Part shown: one piece after another, positions 17,036-24,965 of the stretch | Position numbering within the stretch: the first letter of the stretch is position 1 | How the letters are laid out: the number at the start of each line of letters is the position of its first letter | DNA from: Herbidospora galbida | Lineage (GTDB): Bacteria; Actinomycetota; Actinomycetes; Streptosporangiales; Streptosporangiaceae | Direction of reading: 5' to 3' | DNA length: 64,000 nucleotides | NCBI RefSeq assembly: GCF_005233835.1 | Contig: NZ_SZQA01000029.1 | Location: forward strand, 57,199 to 121,198 | The notes under the pieces: generated by a model | Told to the model about the DNA's origin: nothing | The model's database searches: none | The model's input: the letters and a program-made list of their open reading frames with translations, nothing else | Program-made: the position numbers and the translations under genes

Positions 17036-18225
17036 ACGCGCTGCTGACCCGCGCCCGCCGCCGGGTGACCCTGCGCACCGCCGGAACGATCTCCGTCCTG
17101 CTGCTCATCATGGGCGGCCTGGTCTACGGCGTGATGGCCGGCCAGCAGGACGCCGCCGCCCGCCGGGAGGCCCGGGTGGCCGTCGAACGCGCCTCCATCA
17201 CCAGCCCCCCGCCCTGCCTGTGGCTGACGGAGGTCGAGGGCGACATCCTGCGCCGGTCTCCGGGCGCGCCGGAGGCCCTCCCGTGGCGGGCCGGGATCAG
17301 AGGCGTCGAGCGCGACGGCCGGACCCGCGTCGACCGCGTGGAACTCGGCGGCCTGGAGTATCTCGTCCACACCGAACGGCGCGGCGCCGTCATCCGCCAG
17401 GCCGCGCTCGACCTGCGCTACCAGATCTCCGAACGCCGGCGCCTGCTGGACACGCTGATCATCGCCGGGATCGTGTCGCTGCTGGCCGCCGTCCTGATCG
17501 GCCACCTGATCGCCCGCCGCGCCATCGCCCCGCTCGGCGAGGCCCTGGCCCGCGAGCGCCGGTTCACCGAAGACGTCAGCCACGAACTCCGCACCCCTCT
17601 GGCCCGCCTGCACACCAGAGCGCAGCTCGTCTCGGTCCGCCTCCGGCGCGGCGAACTCCCCGTCGAGGACGTCGACCGCCTGGTCACCGGCACCCGCGAA
17701 CTCGGCGAGGTCGTCGACGACCTGCTGCTCAGCGACCGCCTCCGCCACCCGGTCGACCTGGCCCTGCTGGCCCAGGACCTCGCCGAGGCGGAGTCGCCCC
17801 GCGCCGAGTCCCGAGGCGTCACCATCGAGGTCCACCGCGACGACGGCCCGGCGGTCGTCAGCGGCGCGGCTCCCGCCCTGCGCCGCGTCCTGTCGGCCCT
17901 GGTCGACAACGCCCTCACCCACACCGCCCCCGGCGGCCGCATCACCATCACCCTGGCCTCGGCCGCCGACCGCGTCAGCCTGACGGTCGCCGACGACGGC
18001 GCGGGCCTGGCTCCGGGAGACCCGGCCCGCCTGTTCACCCGCCACGTGACCGAGAGCAGCGGCTACGGCCTGGGCCTGGCCCTGGTGAAGGAGGTCGTCG
18101 ACGGCCACGACGGGATCCTGACCGTGGCCGGCGCCCCCGGAGAAGGAGCGGCCTTCACCGTCACGCTCCCCGCCGACGACCTAGGACGAACCGCCTCAGT
18201 TCCCGCCAGGGTTGCCGGCGGTTGA
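17032..18225 (+). CDS. Sensor histidine kinase
   Basis: 397 residues. TM1 (about 15-37) and TM2 (about 139-161) enclose a ~100-residue extracytoplasmic sensor. The H-box FTEDVSHELRTPLARL has phosphoacceptor His184. The N-box ALVDNALTHTAPGG, G1 VADDGAGL and G2 YGLGLALVKEVVDGHDG are intact. It pairs with the overlapping OmpR-type regulator upstream. Its 3' end overlaps the convergent sulfotransferase gene by 65 bases. Stimulus unknown. Confidence 0.92.
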   Translation: MNALLTRARRRVTLRTAGTISVLLLIMGGLVYGVMAGQQDAAARREARVAVERASITSPPPCLWLTEVEGDILRRSPGAPEALPWRAGIRGVERDGRTRVDRVELGGLEYLVHTERRGAVIRQAALDLRYQISERRRLLDTLIIAGIVSLLAAVLIGHLIARRAIAPLGEALARERRFTEDVSHELRTPLARLHTRAQLVSVRLRRGELPVEDVDRLVTGTRELGEVVDDLLLSDRLRHPVDLALLAQDLAEAESPRAESRGVTIEVHRDDGPAVVSGAAPALRRVLSALVDNALTHTAPGGRITITLASAADRVSLTVADDGAGLAPGDPARLFTRHVTESSGYGLGLALVKEVVDGHDGILTVAGAPGEGAAFTVTLPADDLGRTASVPARVAGG

Positions 18226-18862
18226 ACTCCATCCGGTCGTTGACGTGCGGAAAGGGCACGTCGGGCACCGGCGCCCCGAGGAACCGGCACAGCGGCTCCC
18301 ACCCCTGGCGGCACTCGAACACGAGCAGCCGACCGGCCGGGATCGTCGCCCGGACCTCCTCGTTGTGCCGCCGGAAGACCTCGATGCAGTGCTCCCGGTC
18401 GTCCAGCCGCCCCCCGAACACCCGATCGGCCACCGTCGCCTCAGCCATTCTGGGGAACAGAGCCAGCTCGGGCACCCGCCACAGCATCAGCCGGTGCAGC
18501 ACCCGCCGCCACCGGGAACCGGGCTCTTCGGGCTCGACCGCGCGGTGGAAGATCGTGTCCTGGGCGCTCTCGTACCAGCGGTCGGGGTCGCGGACGGTCA
18601 GCACGACGTTGGCCTCGGGGTAGTGGTCGGTCAGCTCCCGCCAGTAGGAGACGGCGGGGAAGTCGACGGCCGACCTGAAGCCCCGGAAGATCGCGTCCCA
18701 GTCGGTGGTCTTGCCGTCGCCCACGTCCAGCCACTGGCGGATCTTGCGGGGATCTTCGACGACGTCGGCCATGTGGTAGCAGGGGCCGAACCCCAGGATT
18801 TCGAGCGCCGCTTTGAGCGACAGGGTGCAGGTCCGCCCGAAACCGGCGCCGATGACGTCCAT
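18161..18862 (-). CDS. Sulfotransferase-family protein (paralogue 2)
   Basis: 233 residues, clearly paralogous to 9100-9789: both begin DVIGAGFGRT, share LGFGPCYHMA, IRQWLDVG/VRQWLDVG and VVLTVRDP, and end with a basic tail after PVPDVPFP. The phosphosulfate loop reads GAGFGRTCTLSLKAALE, with Cys in place of Gly. The C-terminal 20 residues are encoded inside the antisense of the histidine-kinase end. The two copies flank the ligase-P450-kinase region and probably arose by duplication. Confidence 0.82.
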   Translation of the reverse strand: MDVIGAGFGRTCTLSLKAALEILGFGPCYHMADVVEDPRKIRQWLDVGDGKTTDWDAIFRGFRSAVDFPAVSYWRELTDHYPEANVVLTVRDPDRWYESAQDTIFHRAVEPEEPGSRWRRVLHRLMLWRVPELALFPRMAEATVADRVFGGRLDDREHCIEVFRRHNEEVRATIPAGRLLVFECRQGWEPLCRFLGAPVPDVPFPHVNDRMEFNRRQPWRELRRFVLGRRRGA

Positions 18863-19438
18863 GAGCAGCCCTCCACAGTGGATTTCTCAAGATCGTCACC
18901 TATTTCCCGAAGGCTCTCGGGTTGACACGCCGCTGTCGGAATTCTGGTCGTCCGTGTGGATGGGCAATTGCCGGATGATTGCGCACCACCGACTGCGCCG
19001 ATGTGTGAGTTGCCGCAATAACAGTAAATGACCGATTTTTATGTGATTTGTCGGGCGGGCTGCGACTCCAGCCCCACGGGTCACAAAACGGACTTTCGGG
19101 AATCTTTGGGTTCGCTGCCTGTTCGGTCGATCGCCCTATATCCGTACTACTGCGGTTTGTCGCTCCCGTACGTGCTGCAACATGCACAAACGGCGCATTC
19201 GATCGGGCCGCCCCGTGGGGTTTCCAGGAAACTCGGACATTTATCGGAATGGTCCATCAATGCCCCTAATTGAGATTAGTAACGTTAAAGTAACTATTTA
19301 CTAGTGTGTCGCCCATGTTCGGCCACGATGGAAACACATAGCAACCGGTGGCCTCATCCGTACATCAAGAGAGCGGGCAGAACCCTTGACTGAAGACCGT
19401 GGAATTCGCCTATTGCGAACTGTTGAAGGGCTGCTGGA
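18863..19438. other. Gene-free AT-richer intergenic region upstream of the vWA operon
   Basis: 576 bp, noticeably less GC-rich than its surroundings. Short open frames here (for example 19028-19273 plus) have no family features or ribosome-binding site and are not called. The right half probably holds the promoter and leader of the large operon beginning at 19439; GAAGGG at 19425-19430 serves as its ribosome-binding site. Confidence 0.5.
19270..19302 (+). promoter_or_regulatory. Candidate promoter/operator for the vWA operon
   Basis: TTGAGA at 19270-19275 could be a -35 element, with an AT-rich stretch TAACTATTTA at 19291-19300. AGTAAC is repeated directly at 19278-19283 and 19289-19294 (11 bp apart, one helical turn), and TAACGTTA at 19280-19287 is a perfect palindrome. 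The AT island is unusual for this genome. The CRP-family protein encoded at the operon's end is a possible regulator. Weak, sequence-only call. Confidence 0.35.
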
Positions 19439-21811
19439 ATGAAACGCCGTACCCGGCGCCGTGCGCCTTTCACGAGCATCGTCGTCGTGACGTCGCTGGC
19501 GTTTCCCCTCTTCGGGGCCTCACCGGCGGCCGCCGCCGCGGAGCAGGAGACGCTTCCCCTCGACGTGGTGATCCTCGTCGACGAGTCGGGCAGCCTCCGC
19601 GAGGGTGACGTGATCGAGGAGCGGCGGGCCGCCACCACGATCGCGCGGACCGCCTTCAACCCGCGCAGCCGCGTCACCGTGCTCGGATTCGGCAGCCAGA
19701 ACGAGGTGGGGCAGAACGCCGTCGACGAGGTCTGCCGGCCCACCGTCGTCGACTCCGACGCGAACCTGCAGTACCTGTCCACGTGCGTGCGTGAGCTGAA
19801 GCGGCGGACCGACGCCGAGGGCAACGACACCGACCACGTCGCCGCGCTCACCGACGCCCTGTCGGTGCTGCAGAGCGGCTCGCCCGACCGCGCCCAGAAG
19901 GTCATCTTCCTGCTGACCGACGGCGAGCTCGACGTCCCCCGCAGCGAGGCCTACGGCACCGGCGACGAGAGCGACCCGGTGACGTGGGCGCGCCGGAACA
20001 AGGCGGCCGGTCAGCAATTGGAGGCCCAGATCGGCCGGTTGCAGGACGCGGGGGTGCAGATCTGGCCGCTGGGCTTCGGCCCGAACGTCACCCAGGGCAA
20101 CCTCGACAGGTTCGCCGCCGGCGGTTCCCGCGACAGCTGCGACGGCCGGACGCAGACCCAGCCGGTCGCCCGCATCGTCCGCGACCCCGAAGACGTCGGC
20201 AACGCGCTGGTGACGGCGTACGCGTCGGCCACCTGCTCGAAGAGCATCCCCAAGCCGCCCGTGGTGGTGCCCGGCGGTGAGACCCGCGAGATCACCATCG
20301 ACATCCCGATGATCGCCACCGACGGGACGATGGTCGTCAACAAGGGCCACTCCGACGTGCTGGTCAAGTTCATCGACCCCGAGGGCAAGGAGGTGGCCGG
20401 GACGGGGCAGGCCGACGGCTCCACGTTCAACCGCAGTGGTGAGAACACCACCACGGAGGTCCTGCGCATCGTCGACCCGAAGAGCGGCCCCTGGAAGATC
20501 CAGCTGCGCGCGCCCGACTCGCTCGCCGAGCAGGTGGTGAGCGCCACCGCGCTCTGGCACGGCGCCGTGCAGGCCGCCATCGTCGCCGAGCCGTCCAACG
20601 CCCGGACCGGTCAGGACGTGCGCCTGTGGCTCTCCCTGGTCACCCGTGACGGGGCCATCACCGACGAGAGCGCGCTGAGCACGCTCGACTTCTCCATCAC
20701 CGCCAGCGGGGCCGGGCTCGCCGGGGCGCAGCGCGTCGCCGTCACCGACGAGGGCGTCGCGCCCGACGACAAGGCGCACGACGGCCGCTACGCCGGCACC
20801 TTCACCGCGCCGCAGACGGCAGGGCAGATCGACCTCGTCGGCGAGGTCGTCGGGGACGGGATCCGGGCCGAACGGGTGCCGGTCAGGCTCCGCGTCAGCC
20901 CGCCCGAGACGATCATCCAGGGCACCGTGAAGTTCGAGCACGACGGCGTCGTCACCCAGGGCCAGACGGTGCCCGGCCGCCTGAGCATGCGCAACGACAC
21001 CGGCACGCCCCGGAGCGTCCGGCTCCAGGTCGAGGGCGCCGCCAAGGCGACGCTCACGCCCGGCACGACCTTCGACCTGCCCGCCGGTGACTTCGAGCAG
21101 GACTTCACGGTCGCCTTCCCCGCCGACGCGCCGCTCGGCGGAACCGCGGTCACGGTGCGGCTGGTGGCCGAGGACGACCCGTCGATGACCTTCGCCGAGG
21201 GCCTGCTCACGGTCACGGTCGAACGGCCGCCCACGACATGGGAGCGCATCCGGGCGTACGTGTTCACCGCGCTGGCCGTCCTGGCCCTGATCGCGTTCGC
21301 GCTCTGGCAGTGGCGGCTGGCCTGGAAGCGGCGGGTGGCCGTCAAGGGCCTCAAGGTCAGCCTTCTCCTGGAGGGCGAGCCGCTCGGCACGGAGCTGGTC
21401 GCGCCCTCCCGCTGGTCGGATGTGTTCCGGTTCACCGTACGGGACGTCGGCGCCGACCACCCTCTGCTGGCCGGATACGACGCCGCCCAGGGCGACGAGC
21501 TCTACACGGCCGTTCGCGACGGCGACGGCGCCGTCCAGCTTCAGGTGCCCGGCGAGGAGAGGCGACTCCTGCCCTTCGGCGAGGAGAGCCGGCCCATCCC
21601 GGGCGGCTACCGGCTCTCCTTCCGCGACACCGGGAAGCGGCGCCGGTCCCTGTTCCGGCGAAACCCCAAGGCGGCCAGACCCGGCGTCACCCCGCCGTAT
21701 GAGGAACCCGGCCCGCGTGACCCGTTCGACGACACCCACGAGTGGGCCCCGAGCGGCCACGGCTCCAGTCACGCCACCACCTCCACCGATTACGACGACC
21801 CTTGGTCCTGA
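19439..21811 (+). CDS. Secreted/anchored vWA-domain protein
   Basis: 790 residues. A basic N terminus and hydrophobic stretch (residues 10-33, ending ASPAAAAAEQ) form a signal peptide. The vWA domain follows: ILVDESGSL contains the MIDAS Asp48-x-Ser50-x-Ser52, with Thr and Asp in LLTDGELD. Then come beta-rich, Ig-like regions (about 270-595), one transmembrane helix (VFTALAVLALIAFALWQW, about 603-620), and a cytosolic domain ending in a Pro/Asp-rich tail. It opens a tightly packed operon. Probably a surface metal-dependent adhesion or sensing module passing a signal inward; function inferred. Confidence 0.85.
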   Translation: MKRRTRRRAPFTSIVVVTSLAFPLFGASPAAAAAEQETLPLDVVILVDESGSLREGDVIEERRAATTIARTAFNPRSRVTVLGFGSQNEVGQNAVDEVCRPTVVDSDANLQYLSTCVRELKRRTDAEGNDTDHVAALTDALSVLQSGSPDRAQKVIFLLTDGELDVPRSEAYGTGDESDPVTWARRNKAAGQQLEAQIGRLQDAGVQIWPLGFGPNVTQGNLDRFAAGGSRDSCDGRTQTQPVARIVRDPEDVGNALVTAYASATCSKSIPKPPVVVPGGETREITIDIPMIATDGTMVVNKGHSDVLVKFIDPEGKEVAGTGQADGSTFNRSGENTTTEVLRIVDPKSGPWKIQLRAPDSLAEQVVSATALWHGAVQAAIVAEPSNARTGQDVRLWLSLVTRDGAITDESALSTLDFSITASGAGLAGAQRVAVTDEGVAPDDKAHDGRYAGTFTAPQTAGQIDLVGEVVGDGIRAERVPVRLRVSPPETIIQGTVKFEHDGVVTQGQTVPGRLSMRNDTGTPRSVRLQVEGAAKATLTPGTTFDLPAGDFEQDFTVAFPADAPLGGTAVTVRLVAEDDPSMTFAEGLLTVTVERPPTTWERIRAYVFTALAVLALIAFALWQWRLAWKRRVAVKGLKVSLLLEGEPLGTELVAPSRWSDVFRFTVRDVGADHPLLAGYDAAQGDELYTAVRDGDGAVQLQVPGEERRLLPFGEESRPIPGGYRLSFRDTGKRRRSLFRRNPKAARPGVTPPYEEPGPRDPFDDTHEWAPSGHGSSHATTSTDYDDPWS

Positions 21812-21833
21812 ACCGGGACAGTGAGGCAGTTAT

Positions 21834-24800
21834 ATGAAGCTCTACCAGCCCTTTCTGTTCGTCGGGCTAGGCGGCACCGGCTGCGCCGTGGGCGCGGAAC
21901 TGGAGCGTCAGGTCCGAGAGGAGATCTGCGGTCCGGACGGCAGCCTCTTCCAGCGCCTGCGCCCCGACGCCCAGCGCTACCAGCTCCCCGCCTGCCTGCA
22001 GTTCGTGTACGCCGACGTCAACCAGGCCGACCTCAACCGCATGGCCACCAGCGTCGTACCGGGCGCGCAGCACGCCTCGGTCGTGTCGGCCAACGCCCAC
22101 TACGTCCGTGACCTGGTGCCGCAGGTCTCGTCCTATCCGCAGGTCGCGCTGAACCTGCGGCTGGCCCTGGAGGCCGCCGACCGCGCCTGGCTGCCGCCCG
22201 AGCACGGGGAGCCCCAGGTGATGCCGCTGTCGCGGGGGGCCGGACAACTGCCCACCGTGGGCCGGGCGGCGCTGTTCGAGACGTTCCGGTCGGGTGTCGC
22301 CCCGGCGGTCCGCGACCTCGACCGGGCCATCGGCAACCTGTCGGGCCAGCAGGCCGCACGCGACCTGCGGCGGCTGGCGGGCACCAGCAGCATGATCAAC
22401 CGCCGGGCGGTCGACGTCTTCGTCGCGTTCTCCGTCGCGGGCGGCACCGGCGCGGGCATCTTCTACGACTACCTGCACCTGATCAGCCGCCAGTTCCAGG
22501 GCACCGACCTGCAGCTGAAGATCTTCCCGCTGGTGCTCATGCCCTCCGCCTTCGACGAGGGCAAGGGCGGCGGCCGGGCGGCCGAGCTGAACGCCGGCCG
22601 GGCCCTGCTCGACCTGTTCCAGCTGATCGACTACCAGAACGCGCCCCGGGCCGTCCAGCACCTGTCGGGCCTGTACGCCGAGCAGACCGACCCCGAAGAG
22701 GTGGCGGTCCGCTACCCGCAGGAGGGCCGCATCGCCATGCGGCACGGCCTGGCCCAGACGGCGTTCCTGTTCTCCCGGCCCGCCGGGGTGAGCGCCGGCG
22801 ACCTGCGCCGGTCGGTCGTCTCGCTGGTCATGTCCCTGGTCGGCACCGAACTGGGCGAGCAGCGCCGAGGCGAGGGCGAGCAGCACCAGTCCTTCGCCGA
22901 CAGCTTCATCAACTCGGCCACCACCCGCCAGACCATGGCCGCCAACGGCGTCGGGAACCGGGGCGTGTCCACGGCCCTGGTGACCTCCCTGACCACGCCG
23001 GTCGACGAACTGGCCGACGTGGTCGCCGGACGGCTGCTGCGGCTGGCCGTGGAGGGGCTGCGCGAGCCCGACACGGCCAACGAGTCGAACGCCAAGCTCA
23101 TCGAGGACTTCTTCACCACCGCCGGGATCCACCCGATCTTCGCCCGTCCCCGTCCGCAGTTCACCGAGCCCGAGCCGGCCACCGGCGCGCGCGACATCGC
23201 CAGCGCGCTCACCGACCGGGTCCAGTTCATGCGGCAGGGCCTCGGGGAGCAGCGGGCGCGGCTGGAGGGCGAAGTGCCCGCCATGGTGACCCGGTTCGAC
23301 CCGGGCGGCGCGGCGGCCGGCATGCTCGCCCAGTACGACCCGTTCCGGGTGCGACGGGTGATGTTCGGGCACGCCGCGCTCAGCGAGGGGCCCGACAAGG
23401 TCGGCGCGGCGGGGGTCATGCAGCGCCGTCGGCAGCCTCCCACCGGGCCCGACGGCGGGCGTGACGCCCCGCCCGCCATTCCGCAGCTGCGCGACCGTTC
23501 CCTCGGGGTCGTCCGGATGAAGTGGAACGACGACATCCCGACCGGGGTGCGGCAGCAGCAGGACAAGTGGTTCCGCTACCGCAACCAGGTCCAGTGGGCC
23601 GACGCCTGGAGCGCGCAGGCCCAGCACTGGGAGCGCACCCTGAAGGTCGTCGAGGAGAACCTGCGCGCGCTGGGCGAGGCGCTCACCGACACGGCCCGGC
23701 AGGAGCCCGACCGCTTCAGGGAGCGCGCCGACCATCTCTACCGGCCCCGCGACGGCGTGGCCTACCACCTGCCGTCCACCACGCTGGAGCAGTTCTGCCG
23801 CAACGCCATCGCCCGCATCCGCGAGCGCCTCCAGCTGCCGCCGGGCGTGCAGGACGCGGTCGTGCTGGAGCGGCTCCTCGGGGAGGACGGCTGGCGGCCC
23901 CTGTACAGGCAGGCCTCCGAGACCACCCCTGTGCGCGCCGTCGACGAGCTGCGCGACCGGATCAAGATCGCGGTCAAGACGTACCTGCAGGAGGAGGCCC
24001 CCGGCCTCACCACGCTGCTGCCCAGGCTGCGCGACCTGCTCGACCAGGCCGTCGGCCTCACGTCGAGCCGGCCCAAGTTCGGCGAGACCGAACTGGAGGA
24101 GTTCAACGGACGGCTGGCCGGGCTCATGCCGGCCAACTTCACCCCGCAGGGCGCCGGACCGCTCAAGGTCCTGGTCACCTATCCGGGCGGTGTGAACCAG
24201 GGCATCGCCGACTACCTCAAGGACACGCTTCGCCTGCCGGCCGACCCGGGCATCACCTACGAGTTCAGCAACACCACCGCCGAGTCGATCTCGGTCGTGC
24301 TGTTCCGGTCGCAGATGGGCATCACCGACGTCCAGGAGGTCCGCGAGGTCCTGCGCACCTGGGCCGACGCCATCCACCGGCCCCGCAGCGACGACTTCCT
24401 GGCCTGGCGGCAGCGCACCGGCTACGACTTCGGCTACCTCGCCACCCGCGAGGAGCACCGCACCCGGATCCTGCACCGGCTTCTCGTCGCCATGTGGAAC
24501 GGGGACGTGCAGGTCATGGGCGACCGCCAGTCGCCGGCCCGGGTGCAGATCACCTTGAACGACGTCCACATGGCCCTCGACCTCAAGGCGATGGAGGAGG
24601 CCTCCTCGTGGGCGAGCCTGCTCCAGGCGTACGAGCTGTGGGCGCTGGCCGACGACAACGAGACCGCGCGGGTGTTCTGCGGGAAGCTGATGCAGCTCAT
24701 CCCCAACCGGCTCGACGAGGGCGGCAGCCCGCCCGGGAAGCTGTTCGAGCTGGTCGTCGGCATGGCCGACAGCCAGATTCGGGCCATCGACACCATGCTG

Positions 24801-24965
24801 ACCGGGATCGGCCAGGCCGGCCGGGCCCGCGCCCGGCTGATGCGCAAGTTCTGGGCGGAGACGCTGCCCGGGGCGCTTGAGCAGCACTTCGACAGCGCCG
24901 CGCCCCGGGAGAACCTCGAGCAGCTGTACCAGTCGTACCTGCGCAGGCGGGGGGACGTCGCGTGA
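21834..24965 (+). CDS. Tubulin-like domain protein (Tubulin_2 type)
   Basis: 1043 residues. The N-terminal FLFVGLGGTGCAVGAELERQ gives the Rossmann glycine loop of the FtsZ/tubulin fold; FSVAGGTGAGIFYDYLH (about residues 201-217) is the tubulin G-box (GGGTGSG) variant. The pattern fits the actinobacterial tubulin-like family commonly encoded beside vWA proteins. The large C-terminal half (beyond about residue 450) is mostly helical and unassigned. GTP binding is likely; filament formation is untested. The stop overlaps the next start by GTGA. Confidence 0.8.
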   Translation: MKLYQPFLFVGLGGTGCAVGAELERQVREEICGPDGSLFQRLRPDAQRYQLPACLQFVYADVNQADLNRMATSVVPGAQHASVVSANAHYVRDLVPQVSSYPQVALNLRLALEAADRAWLPPEHGEPQVMPLSRGAGQLPTVGRAALFETFRSGVAPAVRDLDRAIGNLSGQQAARDLRRLAGTSSMINRRAVDVFVAFSVAGGTGAGIFYDYLHLISRQFQGTDLQLKIFPLVLMPSAFDEGKGGGRAAELNAGRALLDLFQLIDYQNAPRAVQHLSGLYAEQTDPEEVAVRYPQEGRIAMRHGLAQTAFLFSRPAGVSAGDLRRSVVSLVMSLVGTELGEQRRGEGEQHQSFADSFINSATTRQTMAANGVGNRGVSTALVTSLTTPVDELADVVAGRLLRLAVEGLREPDTANESNAKLIEDFFTTAGIHPIFARPRPQFTEPEPATGARDIASALTDRVQFMRQGLGEQRARLEGEVPAMVTRFDPGGAAAGMLAQYDPFRVRRVMFGHAALSEGPDKVGAAGVMQRRRQPPTGPDGGRDAPPAIPQLRDRSLGVVRMKWNDDIPTGVRQQQDKWFRYRNQVQWADAWSAQAQHWERTLKVVEENLRALGEALTDTARQEPDRFRERADHLYRPRDGVAYHLPSTTLEQFCRNAIARIRERLQLPPGVQDAVVLERLLGEDGWRPLYRQASETTPVRAVDELRDRIKIAVKTYLQEEAPGLTTLLPRLRDLLDQAVGLTSSRPKFGETELEEFNGRLAGLMPANFTPQGAGPLKVLVTYPGGVNQGIADYLKDTLRLPADPGITYEFSNTTAESISVVLFRSQMGITDVQEVREVLRTWADAIHRPRSDDFLAWRQRTGYDFGYLATREEHRTRILHRLLVAMWNGDVQVMGDRQSPARVQITLNDVHMALDLKAMEEASSWASLLQAYELWALADDNETARVFCGKLMQLIPNRLDEGGSPPGKLFELVVGMADSQIRAIDTMLTGIGQAGRARARLMRKFWAETLPGALEQHFDSAAPRENLEQLYQSYLRRRGDVA

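Noticed and set aside
19028..19273. Possible 81-residue gene upstream of the vWA operon
   Set aside because: No ribosome-binding site, no recognisable family and atypical codon use; treated as intergenic DNA.
21867..24887. Very long minus-strand frame opposite the tubulin-like gene
   Set aside because: Low-complexity composition and no start context; the plus-strand frame has clear tubulin-like motifs.
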